From Sorghum bicolor (taxonomy: Eukaryota; Streptophyta; Magnoliopsida; Poales; Poaceae), in NCBI RefSeq assembly GCF_000003195.3, contig NC_012871.2, positions 61,061,802-61,125,801 on the forward strand: DNA of 64,000 nt, written 5' to 3'. Position numbers and translations under genes: made by a program. Below the pieces are notes generated by a model. That model saw nothing but the letters and a program-made list of their open reading frames with translations. It was not told the origin of the DNA and made no database searches. Shown here piece after piece: positions 1 through 9,894 of this stretch (positions are counted from its first letter, which is position 1; each line of letters opens with the position of its first letter).

Positions 1-188
1 TTGCATGTCGACAACGCGCAAAAGTGGCGATGGGAAAGGGAGGGAGAGAGAAGGGCGCTCTCAAGGCCTTATGGTCACGAGTGGGATGAGGTTTCTGTAA
101 AAAAAAATGCATGTATGGGTCAAGGGGCTCCATGTTAACATGCCATGTTGACAAACAGGTTGAGTGTATGCTTTATACCATTGATGAG

Positions 189-327
189 CAGGGGCGGATT
201 TGCACTCCAGGCTAGGGGGGCGTGGTCCAAAATTACTAAGAACACCTCTTCATCTCCGGTCCAAAATAGTTCAGAGTTTAGGTGTTCAGCGCCAAGAACA
301 CCTCTTACATTGTTTCTGGATCCGCCA
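189..327. mobile_element. hAT-like MITE (short nonautonomous DNA element)
   Basis: The element starts CAGGGGCGGAT and ends GGATCCGCCA, which are imperfect inverted repeats of the CAG-n-GGCGGA type common at grass hAT ends. It is flanked by TTGATGAG on the left (181-188) and ATGATGAG on the right (328-335), a 7-of-8 match that fits an 8-bp hAT target duplication. It has no coding capacity. The right terminus is slightly decayed. Confidence 0.5.
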
Positions 328-396
328 ATGATGAGACCGGATGAGTTCCTATACCTAAAAGTAAACAAATGGGAGTTTGAGACTGGGATGTTATTA

Positions 397-600
397 GGGC
401 ACTCACAATGCAGACTCTATCATAGAGTCTAAAGTTATTTATTACCTCGAATAATGTGGACTTAGAGTCTAAATAAGACTTGAAGTCTTATTTTTTCTAC
501 CTCTTTCTTCAATAAATATGTTGTCACATCAGCAAAATATCATAAATAATATGTAACTAATTATCTTGGACTCTATGATAGAGTTGCATTGTGAGTGCCC
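397..600 (-). mobile_element. Tourist-like MITE, copy 1 of 3 (inverted relative to the others)
   Basis: The 204-bp element has termini GGGCACTCACAATGCA and TGCATTGTGAGTGCCC, which are exact inverted repeats. The interior is AT-rich. Two further copies lie at 26733-26935 and 36652-36857 in the opposite orientation. The left flank is TTA, as in the other copies, but the right flank is GCA, so the target duplication has decayed on that side. TTA duplication with this type of end points to the PIF/Harbinger (Tourist) group. Confidence 0.85.
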
Positions 601-831
601 GCACAAAAGTTTAGAGACCGCAAATAAATTTCACTCTTTTTTTTAAAAAAAGGAAACACGCCACTAAGTAACAGTGTTAGTGTTTAGGGAAAAGGAACAC
701 ACAGTGCGTGCATCAAACCTTGACTTTTGACTACATTCATACGAACAGATCGATGAATTCATGGCCGTATGGCACATGTATGCTACTGTACAAGTGTACA
801 AGCAGGGACATGTTCTACAATCGGCCCAGTG

Positions 832-859
832 CATTACATTACATTACATTACATTACAC
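832..859. repeat. (ATTAC)n pentanucleotide microsatellite overlapping a stop codon
   Basis: About five tandem units of ATTAC run across the 3' end of the first DUF716 gene. The minus-strand TAA stop (854-856) is supplied by the repeat itself, so unit-number changes could alter the C-terminus. Confidence 0.85.
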
Positions 860-1795
860 CTCGATCTCCAAGGGCGTGAATCCCTGAACATCGTCGTTGT
901 CGCAGCATACGACCCCGCACTTGCGCTTGAGGTGTTCCTCCTCTTCGCCGGCGGCTTCCGGCGGCAGCCGCACGTACGCCGCTGTCTCGGCAGGATACAT
1001 CCTGCACACGTTGACGTAGAGCACGACGACAAAAACCGTCATGAAGGATAGGTACCACCCGAACTGTATGTTGGCGAGCGCCTTGGCGCGGTGCAGGCTG
1101 GCCTCGCTGTGGCAGCGCACGGTGACGCGGCCGTCCTCCTCCACGAGCGAGCAGCCCCTGGGCACACGGCTCGGCACCCACACCATGGCGCCGATGACGA
1201 TGAGCCACACCCCGTGGAACGCGACGCACGCCGACCGGACCAGGCCCACGACGAAGCTCCGCGGGAAGGCGACGCCCAGGAGCGCCGTGGCGAGGCAGGC
1301 GGCGACGACGAGCTGCAGGAGCCAGTGGAACTGGCCCTCGAAGCCGGCGTGGTCGGTGGAGTGGAAGTGGAAGACGAGCAGCTCCTGCGCGAAGACGGCG
1401 GCGACGAGGAGCAGGGAGAGCGCGCCGCGGCAGCGGGCGCGGGCGCGGTCGAGGTGCAGCGCGGAGGCCGCGTAGACGAGGAGCGCGAGGCAGATGATGG
1501 CGTGCTCGTGGTTGTGCAGCCGGTCGGACGGGATGGAGCCGTCGGCGTCGAACGGCAGGAAGGTGGAGTGGTCCACGAACATCTCCATGGCGAACTCGAC
1601 GGCGCTGCCGGCGATGACGAGGATGAGCTCGAGGTGGCGGACGCGCGGCGCCGGGAACCAGACTGGCGCCACGTACGCGTCGGGCCGCAGGGAGAAGAGC
1701 CTGATGTGGTTGAACAGGTGCCACAGCCCGACGGCCAGGAAGCCGGCGCCGGGAAGGATGTGGCCGATGCTGCTGCGCGGAGTGCCGCCGCCCAT
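854..1795 (-). CDS. DUF716/TMEM45-family multi-pass membrane protein A
   Basis: This is a 313-aa intronless protein. I chose the ATG at 1795 rather than the in-frame ATG at 1912 because the sequence from there (MGGGTPRSSIGHILPGAGF) aligns with the starts of the two paralogues at 7192 and 15886. Several hydrophobic segments span the protein. The family's histidine-rich signatures are visible: LHNHEHA near residue 93 and FHFHSTDHAGFEG near residue 141. The tail is acidic (EEEE, DNDD) and ends LEIEV, resembling the EIER ends of the paralogues. DUF716 proteins (TMEM45 in animals) are multi-pass membrane proteins of poorly known biochemistry; some plant members are reported as pathogen- or virus-responsive. 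It is the most divergent of the three copies here. The 277-aa frame on the opposite strand (1091-1924) is a GC-driven shadow. Confidence 0.93.
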   Translation of the reverse strand: MGGGTPRSSIGHILPGAGFLAVGLWHLFNHIRLFSLRPDAYVAPVWFPAPRVRHLELILVIAGSAVEFAMEMFVDHSTFLPFDADGSIPSDRLHNHEHAIICLALLVYAASALHLDRARARCRGALSLLLVAAVFAQELLVFHFHSTDHAGFEGQFHWLLQLVVAACLATALLGVAFPRSFVVGLVRSACVAFHGVWLIVIGAMVWVPSRVPRGCSLVEEDGRVTVRCHSEASLHRAKALANIQFGWYLSFMTVFVVVLYVNVCRMYPAETAAYVRLPPEAAGEEEEHLKRKCGVVCCDNDDVQGFTPLEIEV

Positions 1796-3030
1796 GGCTC
1801 GATCGCCGGTCGGCCGGTGGTGGTTAGTTGCAACAACGGAAACTGGTCCGGTGTCGTCAATAATGGCTTTGCTCGATGTTTTCTTGGGGTGCTCGCCTCG
1901 CCATCGATCCATCACCTTTTGTGAGGCTTAAAAGGTGGACGTGTACGCTGGGCGCGAGGGGTTGGTCGCGGCGATGATCATCCATGGCGGGAGCTGGGAG
2001 GGAGGGACGATGTTGAGTAAGTGACAGTGATGCGAAGGAGTTGCTTGTACGACAGTGTACACTACAGTCTACAGTGAGTGACTACACAGCATGATATATA
2101 TTTTCGAAGTTTTGAACACCACGGCGTGCGGTACGGAAAGATATGGAAGTTGCATAAACATGTTCACAGAGCCAACTGACACCCCAACTCCCCAAGCCTA
2201 CGGGAAATGCACTCTACGCGTTGCCAACTTGCTGATTTTTTTTAGAAAGACGATCGATAAGAGTTTTGCTAGATTTTTATCAGAGGGGGAAAAGGGGAAA
2301 AATAATTACAAAAAGGTTTTCTTGGAGATGAAGCTCCAAACCACTATGGCGCACAGGCCAAACACCACTATGCTACTGAACTGAACTAACAAAACAAAAG
2401 ACAGCCCCAACTTGCTGAATTTGTCTCAGTACATTTTTCATTGACAACTGAGGATTATATATAACTGGACGCAAGAGAAAATCACCTGAAAGTATGTCGT
2501 CCGTCGATACTGATAATTGGACTTTTTGAGTGACAAAAGTGAATCTGTTAATCGTTCTCGTTCATTATATTGCCTCCCGAATTTCTTATCAGTAGTACAG
2601 AGATAATACGTTAGACTGACAGGGATCCTTTCAGACGGTCTTCATTGAGATCATTGCACTTCATTAAGTTCTTTACACACGATCCATGCCAGTATTTAGC
2701 CTAATTATGTGCAATTAATACATCTAAGAAACATAGCGAGGTGTACAAGGAACTCCATAATGATGACACGCGTTTTCAGTCGTGTTGAACTTGAACAAGG
2801 GTGGTCTGAGAGATGACGGGAAGACATTGTAACGTTGTACTCCCTCAGTTCAAAATAAGTTCATTCTATATTCAAAGATTGTCTCATAAAATTTATTTTT
2901 AACATTTCCTGTAGTTCAGGCACCTGAGCAATTTTGTCCTTGTGTCTTTCCATAGAAAATTCTGCAATTTGTCTATTGTGATTTGTGCTAATAGATTTAG
3001 ACCGTTGGAAAAAAAAACTGATAGTTGTTA

Positions 3031-3320
3031 GAGCATCTTGAAGAGACTCTTCGTATCATTTCTAAATGCTAGAAATAGAGAATTTAGTGAAAAAAATACT
3101 CTCCAATAGCTCTTCTAAGTGGTCATCCAAATACAATCATCTTCTATTCCAGATTTTTCGCTAGCTAAAAATAGAAGACAAGAACGACTCTCTAGAGTAC
3201 GCATGAGATACAGAAAAACTGTTGGAGAGTGAAAAGATATGTAGAAAGCATTTTTTATGCAAATAACTCTCCAAATGATGATTTAGAGAGTGACATTTAG
3301 AAAAGTTCTTGGACATGCTC
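3031..3320. mobile_element. MITE with GAGCAT termini
   Basis: The 290-bp element begins GAGCATCTTGAAGAGACTCT. Its other end, read from the opposite strand, begins GAGCATGTCCAAGAACTTTT. TTA flanks both sides (3028-3030, 3321-3323), consistent with a 3-bp target duplication. It is AT-rich and noncoding. Confidence 0.65.
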
Positions 3321-4323
3321 TTAGATGTCGCCTCAACAAATACTATATTTCAGGCACCTAAAATATAGCATTTCTCTTTACTTTTTGCAACCGTGCCTAT
3401 GTTTTTCGTTAAGAGGAAAAGGAAGATTACAACATATACTAACATAGGATCTTATTAGTAAGCCTAGGATTACCAAGATCAATTTGATCCTTCAAAGACT
3501 ACTCCCACGATGATCACCTACAAAATTAAACATAAAGAAACTATACAGAACAATTTACGACCCATCAAGTTCAGACTAAGAGAAATCATTTAAGACACCC
3601 TTGCAACAAAGAGAAATTTCCATTGCGGTGTCTAAAATAGCGTCATGGCACCATCAACCTCCATCTCACTGCTTGTTCAATTCATATGTGTTTAAGTGGA
3701 TTGATATATAACTTAGTTTAATTTTATTTTAATCCAATCCAATACACAAACTAAAGTAGATACAATACAAATATATTCAAATAAGGCCTCAACATATTAT
3801 CCACTACTGAAGAACAACCCCCGGATGGCACACCCAATTGGATGAGGACAGTGGTCTGCTAAAAGTTGCTCGATATATAGTTTTTGGGCTCGCACTTCAG
3901 GATCCAGCGCACGGAATCAATTCATTCTACTCCACAGCCAACCTACCCTTCTTCTCGGCCCCTCAGTGCTACTCAGTAGTGTTTGACATGGACAGTTATG
4001 GCGGCCCATCAACCAACACCCCAAGGCCCAGCCCAATAACATCCTCTACGCACCACAAGGCAAATTGGTCCGGCAAGAATGTCCCAACGCCGCAAGGCCC
4101 AGCCTAGCAACATCTCTTCTTATTGCTGGGCTTTCATTAATAGACTGTTATGGTCTTCATTGGCTCCGTTTCCATTCAAGTCTTCAGTATCCGTCGTTCG
4201 TGCATCTCTTTTATTATTTAACTTAAGGAATGAACGATGACAATGCCCACCCATCCTTTTGCTGAAATTTGAACGCTTCAAATGGTGGCCGTCAAGCGTC
4301 AACTGATTTGTCCATGCATTGTA

Positions 4324-4471
4324 CTCCCTTCGTTGCAAATTATAAGCCATTTTGACTTTTTGTTCATTTATTTTGTTAGATATCTAGACATATTATTTAT
4401 CTAGACTATATGCATAGCAAAATAAATATACCAAAAAGATCAAAGTGACTTATAATTTGTAATGGAGGGAA
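4324..4471. mobile_element. Stowaway-type MITE
   Basis: The 148-bp element starts CTCCCTTCGTTGCAAATTAT and ends with its near-perfect inverted repeat (ATAATTTGTAATGGAGGGA). It is flanked by TA on both sides (4322-4323, 4472-4473), the Tc1/Mariner-Stowaway target site. The interior is noncoding and AT-rich. Confidence 0.85.
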
Positions 4472-6265
4472 TACTTGTCAGTATCCGTAGCTGTATGTAA
4501 TGCAGTTGGGCAAATTAATAAAGTGGGAATCGTCTAAAAATAGGCCATTGACAGTACTTGAAAGCAAACTACTGTTTCTTGAACGGCAACCAACTAATCA
4601 TCGACTAGTATATATCTAATAATGCAGCCAAACCATTAAACGAACTCGAGGAAACTGCAACTTCAGTTCTTATCAAACAAAGATTGCAGATTCTTGGCTT
4701 TTGCCAATTTTTAGCCCCTGGATGAACAGATTCTCTTGAGGACAATCCAACCTGTCGCTTTGGTCCACTCATCTGCTTACTCTTAGCAGTCTTCGCACGT
4801 AAGCGCCCCTGGAATTCCCAAGCAGCCGTTGGTTTTCTTTGCTGTATATAGCAGATTGCCGGCTGCTCAAGCTTGCCAGTTGCCACCTGAATTGATTTGC
4901 ATCATCACGGACGGTCCCATGGAGAAAGAGACCCCCCAAAATGGTGGCTTGATCAGCTTGGCACGTCTTAGCTCTGAATTAGCAGCCGGAGGTCCGGAGC
5001 ACAACTGGTGCTGACACAGAAGCAAAGGAACCAAATTTCTCAGGTTCCTTGTGGTCCCTGCTATCTACACAAAATGATTTGCATGAACATGATTTTATAC
5101 TATTTTATTCTGCGCTCACTATCAAACGAGGGTTTTATATAATCCTGGAGCTGTGTCGTCAGTCATCACTGACCCATGAAAGATAATGGAATATGGGGGG
5201 GAGATGGAGATCTAGTAGGAGACACTACCTGCAGTGCCTTGCTGAGCAATACAGATAGAATAATCTTCAGAGAAGGTGCTAGCAGTAGCAGCCTCTCGCA
5301 AATGGCAAGTTGAAACCCTCGGAATATCGCTGTCCACTCCAGACCCACAAAATGACAAGCAAAAAACATCAGGAGGGGTTTTAGCCCCTACTGTAATGAA
5401 ATTAAAGGAACTGAAAGTCTGTACAAACAAGCTGAGAAAAGTGAGGTAGTGAAGAAGCCAAAGCGCCTACGGGACTAGGAAGGAAATCTGAAACTGAATT
5501 TTACTAGTAGGTAACATCTGTTTCACTGGCGTGTGGAACTGTACTCAAGCCAATGTTACACGTGATGTCTCCTTCACTATATATCTTCTTGATTCGCATC
5601 ATGTGGCTTAACTATCTTCTTGATTCCCATCATGTGCAGGCACACATGCCGCTCCCATATTACTGAAGAAGCGACCTGTTCTGTTGCAATTCTCAAGTGC
5701 AACCGTGCACGCAAACTCTATTCAAGATGTCACTAGCAAGACACCTGAGATGGTTCGATGATGCTATTGCATTGCTTAGAAGCGTGTCCTGGAAATTACA
5801 TAGTACAAATTGGGTACAAACTATTAGAGACTTGCAGACAGGGAAGAGTACGCTATATCAAAACTAACACGGGCCGGAGATGCAGAGCGACGACGAAAAA
5901 TGAATCCACAAAGCATTTAAAAGTTAACAGATACAGAAGAGAAGAGGCGGCAGCGGCTGCCGGAGACGGAGAAGAAGCGACGGCGGCGGCTAGGGTTAGT
6001 AAATCTCCAACTCCGGCAGGTTAAGTAAACCACCCATGCACATATTTCATTAAAACGATTTTATCGATAAGGGTGGGCTTAGGCCTTAGGGTGCTCCACT
6101 TCCAGCCCGCTTGCACATCACAGAGAAACTAAGGGAGGAAGAGGAAGAGGGGGATGGTGGGTGCGGGAGAAGGAAGAAGGAACTCAGTCCCCTAGTCATG
6201 AATCCTAGCTCTGTTCCTAGTTTCCTACAGACAACCATTGATATTTGACCACACAGTGTCACGCG

Positions 6266-7192
6266 TCACCTCTCAATTTCGATATATCCTAAGCCTCCTT
6301 TGGAGGCCTCAAGGTCATCCTCGTCGTCATTGACCTCTCCGATGGTGCACCGGCCATCGCTGCCTCTCCCTCCCTTCACCAGCGGAGCGTACTGCGGCTG
6401 CTCCTGGTACTGCTTGGCCATCTGGAGGTAGAACACGACGACGAACGCCACGGTGCCGGTCAGGTACCAGTTGAACTGCAGGTTGACGAGCGACTTGGCG
6501 CGGTCGAGCGCCTCGTCGGTGCGGCACCGGACGACTTGGAGGCCATCTTCGTCGTTCATGAAGCAGCCTTTGGGGACGAGCGCCGGCGTCCACATCATGA
6601 CGCCCATGACGGTGAACCAGACGCCCTGGAACACGAGGCTGGCCGAGCGGACCAGGCTCAGCGCGATGCTCCGTTGGTAGGGGATCAAGAGCAGCGAGGC
6701 GGCGAGCGTGACGGCGACCACCATCTCCAGCAGACGGTGGTACCGCCCCTGCACGCCCGCGTGGTCCGCGGAGTGGAAGTGGAAGATGAGCAGCTGCTGC
6801 GCGAACGCGGCCGCGGCCGCCAGCTGCGACACCGCGTCCCGCATCGGCGCCCGGACCCTGTCCATGTGGATGGTGGCGGCGGCGAAGACGAGCCACGCCA
6901 GCGAGATGGACGCGTGCTCGAAGTTGTGCAGGTGGACGCTGGGGATGGTGCCGTCGTCGTCGAACGGCTGGTGCTTCGGCTGCACGATGACGAGCTCCAT
7001 CGAGACGGAGATCACCGAGCCGATTATTATCATTATGAGCTCGATGTGACGGACGCCCGGCACCGGGAACCACACCGGAGCCACGTAGGAGCCCCGCTGT
7101 AGCAAGAACAGGCGGCTGTGGCCGAACAGATGCCACAGGCCGATGAGGAAGAAGAAGGCGCCCGGCGCGACGTGCCCGCCTAGTGTGCCCAT
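6266..7192 (-). CDS. DUF716/TMEM45-family multi-pass membrane protein B
   Basis: This is a 308-aa intronless protein starting at the ATG at 7192 (MGTLGGHVAPGAFFFLIGLW). It has several hydrophobic segments, among them residues 11-31, 50-70, 96-110, 155-171, 180-203 and 243-257. The conserved family signatures are HLHNFEHA (about 88-94) and FHFHSADHAG (137-146), with WFPVPGVRH at about 41-49. The C-terminal tail is acidic and ends GYIEIER. It is collinear with gene C without gaps for most of its length, so these two are the closest pair. The role is not established; membrane location is inferred from hydrophobicity. Gene A lies 4.5 kb away and gene C 7.7 kb away, all on the same strand, which fits tandem duplication followed by transposon insertion. 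Confidence 0.94.
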   Translation of the reverse strand: MGTLGGHVAPGAFFFLIGLWHLFGHSRLFLLQRGSYVAPVWFPVPGVRHIELIMIIIGSVISVSMELVIVQPKHQPFDDDGTIPSVHLHNFEHASISLAWLVFAAATIHMDRVRAPMRDAVSQLAAAAAFAQQLLIFHFHSADHAGVQGRYHRLLEMVVAVTLAASLLLIPYQRSIALSLVRSASLVFQGVWFTVMGVMMWTPALVPKGCFMNDEDGLQVVRCRTDEALDRAKSLVNLQFNWYLTGTVAFVVVFYLQMAKQYQEQPQYAPLVKGGRGSDGRCTIGEVNDDEDDLEASKGGLGYIEIER

Positions 7193-7385
7193 GGCCTCCT
7201 CGCTGTGTCTTTTTGAGTGCAGCAGTGCTAGTACGGAGAGAAGAAGAGGAGCGAAGTGTTGTTGGTGGGCTCGTGACCTGTGGAGAGCGAGGTCTTGAAG
7301 TTGAAGAAGAGCTAGCGTGCAATCAGACCTTGGGTACCGTACGGAGCAGAGGGTGTTTAATTAATTAGGAATGGATGGCCCGCCT

Positions 7386-7629
7386 GACCTCCTCTTGTTT
7401 CCTAAAAAAATTTGCAAAATTTTTCAAATTCCTCGTCACATCGAATCTTTAGACGTATGTATGAAGTATTAAATATAGACAAAAATAAAAACTAATTGCA
7501 CAGTTTGGTCGAATTTGACGAGACGAATCTTTTGAGCCTAGTTAGTCTATAATTGAACAATATTTGTCAAATACAAACAAAAGTGCTACAGTATCGATTT
7601 CCCAAAAAATTTTAGAACTAAACAAGGCC
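7386..7629. mobile_element. MITE of the GGCCTTGTTTAGTT family
   Basis: The right end reads GAACTAAACAAGGCC with a decayed left counterpart (CCTCTTGTTTCC). The interior carries the family core (AATTGCACAGTTTGG, GAGACGAATCTTTTGAGCC) shared with copies at 13039, 14027, 45914 and 61757. It lies about 190 bp upstream of DUF716 gene B. Confidence 0.75.
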
Positions 7630-7824
7630 TAGTTTCCACGCAAAAACTCTTTGCTCCATCATATTAAGCATTAAATATAGATTAAAAAATTAATTATACA
7701 GTTTACATGTATTTTGCGAGATTAATCTTTTAAGCCTATTAGTCCATAATTGAACACGTATTACTATAATTACAAATATGTTACACTACCTAAAAACTTC
7801 TCTTTTCACCAACTAAACGAGGCC
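7627..7824. mobile_element. Second, diverged GGCCTTGTTTAGTT-type MITE, abutting the first
   Basis: The element starts GGCCTAGTTTCC and ends AACTAAACGAGGCC. It has the same internal order of motifs (ATTAAATATAGATTAAA, GAGATTAATCTTTTAAGCC) as the neighbouring copy but is clearly diverged. The two copies share the GGCC at 7627-7629, suggesting insertion of one beside the other. Confidence 0.65.
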
Positions 7825-8204
7825 ATGGACAGTACAATACTCCCTCCGTACCTATAAAGTCATTTGGACAAAATTTGAATCAAACATTGAAAATATAAAT
7901 AAAAAATAACATTTAAGTTGTTGAGTTTCGAAATATGAAAACCATATGAATAGTTTTCTTTTTTAAAAAATATTTTTATAAAATATATATACTACTTTTT
8001 GATAAATATCTCACTCCTAAAAAAGATGAAACAGGAGACGTTAACACCATTTCAACGTGCCTCCTAGCTTCCGCGTGCCCCTTCGCTCCAGTGAACTGCG
8101 CCGACAGATGGGCTCCACACGCTCACATCTCACACGCAACGCTCGCGGGAACTGAGCTTGGGCGGGAATTGCAGCTGAACTGAGCTCTGGCGCGAATTGC
8201 AGGT

Positions 8205-8880
8205 AGGTAAGTTTTCTTTTCTCTTTCTTTTTTCTTTTTTCTTGTTTTCTTTTCTCTTTCTTTTATCTTTTTTCTTATTCTTCTCGTGTACTTAAGTTTT
8301 CTTATCTTTTTCAACTTTATTCTTCTTTTTTCATATTTTCTCATTTCTTTCTTTTTTTTTCTTTCTCTTTTCCTTTCTTTTCCTATCTCTTTTTTCTTTC
8401 CGTGCTTCATTTTTTCCTTTTGTTTTATTTGATTTTTTATTATTCTTTTTATTTTGTATATTTCTTTTATTTCCTTCTATTTCTTTCATTTCCTTTTCTT
8501 ATTATTTTTATTTCCTTTTGTTAATTTATTTTAATTTATTTATTTTGTTTCATGTGATTTTTTTATTTTTCTTTCTAACTTTTATATCTTTATTTATCTT
8601 ATTTTATTTTTGCTCGTACTTTAATTATTTATTTGTATTTGTATTTTTTGTTTATTTTTTATCTTACATTATTCCCTTCATTTTTTATATATCTTTTTTG
8701 ATTTTACTATAAATAATTAATTGTTTGTCTTATTTCATTTTTTATATTTTATTATTTTTCCTTTTCTTTCTTTACCCTTTTTATCTTTGTCTTTATGTAT
8801 TTTATAGTTATTTTTATTTTATATTTTATATTACTTAATTATTTATTTATTAAATGTTTATTTTTAAATTATTGTATTTT
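8205..8880. repeat. T-rich low-complexity tract
   Basis: About 0.7 kb in which one strand is dominated by T with scattered C and A (TTTCTTTT, TTATTTTATT). Open frames here encode only K/R- or F/L-rich strings and are composition artefacts. Confidence 0.9.
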
Positions 8881-9230
8881 ATGAGATGCTATGTTCATAT
8901 ACTATCATGATGATGTTTTATGGTGTTTTTTGCGATGTTCGTGCAATATACAGATGATGTTTTATGATGTATTTAGTGATGTTCGCGTAATATATATACA
9001 ATGTTCTCTAATTTATTTAGCGATGTTACAACATTACTAACTGACAATGGAGAACTCACAGTTATTGTCTCATCAATGATAGTATTGCATCACCCACTTT
9101 CTTCACCCAAACACGTTGAACCATTTCACACAATTCCAATTCGTTTCAGGAGGTCTCTATAAGTTTCAGCAACCGGCACTTAACACACAGCCCAGCTATG
9201 GAAACAACACGCAAAGCAAATGTTATAGAC

Positions 9231-9360
9231 CTTCTCGACAGTGGAGATGGTAGCGTCTGCCTGTAGCAGAGTGACGGTGAGCAAGCGGGTGCCCGGGCCA
9301 AACTCGAGCACGACGTCTCCGGCGCGGCGGGCGTTGGCGAGACGCAGTGAGTCACCGAGG
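9231..9360 (-). pseudogene. Fragment of an rRNA adenine dimethylase (KsgA/Dim1-like) gene
   Basis: The minus-strand translation contains RRAGDVVLEFGPGTRLLTV followed by LLQADATISTVEK. This matches the S-adenosylmethionine-binding motif I of KsgA/Dim1/PFC1 dimethyltransferases (consensus GDVVLEiGPGTG-LT, then AVEK). It stops after VEK at a GT (GTCTAT), as expected for an exon edge. The rest of the enzyme is absent, and the usual second glycine of GPGTG is replaced by R. The fragment is about 200 bp from a Helitron-like 3' terminus (9565-9568), so capture by that element is the simplest explanation. Confidence 0.6.
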
Positions 9361-9540
9361 TGGGCCAGGGTAGGCGGCGGCCAAGAAAAAATAAAAAAGT
9401 ACATATTGATAATACATATGGCGATATGATTTTTTTTAGAAATTGTGCTTTTTTATTTGCAAGTGGATCAGAATAGTATGTTAGTCTATATATTTTGACT
9501 CGGTATAATTTTTTATATTATTGTGCATTGAAATTTTATT

Positions 9541-9568
9541 CTCGTAACAACGCACGGGTATATGCTAG
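9541..9568 (+). mobile_element. Helitron-like 3' terminus
   Basis: A short hairpin-like segment (CTCGTAACAACGCACGGG) is followed by TATATG and then CTAG, with T as the next base. Helitrons end in a 3' hairpin about 10 bp before CTRR and insert between A and T. The stem has one mismatch. I could not place the matching 5' TC end, so the element's extent is unknown; it may include the dimethylase fragment just upstream. Confidence 0.5.
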
Positions 9569-9894
9569 TTTTTATAAAAAAGAAGAAGTCAAAGTTAGAC
9601 TTTCGAGACCGTGTCATTATTCTAAACGACTTTATAGATAAGAATGGAGTATTGTTTTATAGTATGTCTAATTGCCCTCATTATTACTCCCTCGTCCAAG
9701 AAGAAAATACAACAACGGGTTGCGTGTTGACAAAAATAGCTCATATTTAACTAAATTTACTAAATACTATTCATATTTGTGACTCTAAATTAACTTATTA
9801 TAAAAATACTTTTTGTAATTAATTTAATGGTTTCCATTTGATATCATAAATATTGCTACTTTTCTATCTATAATTGATACTTGTTGTATAGATT

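Larger units (their letters stand above)
1925..6265. other. Intergenic region between DUF716 genes A and B
   Basis: No convincing gene. The region holds small inverted-repeat elements (listed separately at 3031-3320 and 4324-4471) and a degenerate Stowaway-like start near 2843. Short open frames around 4605-5014 and 5758-6024 have no recognisable domain. A TATATAT stretch at about 2095-2101 could serve as the minus-strand promoter of gene A, but this is weak. Confidence 0.6.

Noticed and set aside
1796..1915. N-terminal extension of DUF716 protein A to the ATG at 1912
   Set aside because: The extra 39 residues have no counterpart in the paralogues and are charged, whereas the ATG at 1795 aligns with both paralogue starts.
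1091..1924. 277-aa plus-strand frame across DUF716 gene A, and similar antisense frames across genes B and C (6536-7102, 14906-15634)
   Set aside because: They are Glu/Arg/Asp/Val-rich mirror images of GC-rich coding DNA with no domain, while the minus-strand frames give a recognisable membrane protein family.
8123..8712. Lys/Arg-rich minus frame and Phe/Leu-rich plus frame
   Set aside because: Both lie in a T-rich low-complexity tract and reflect composition only.
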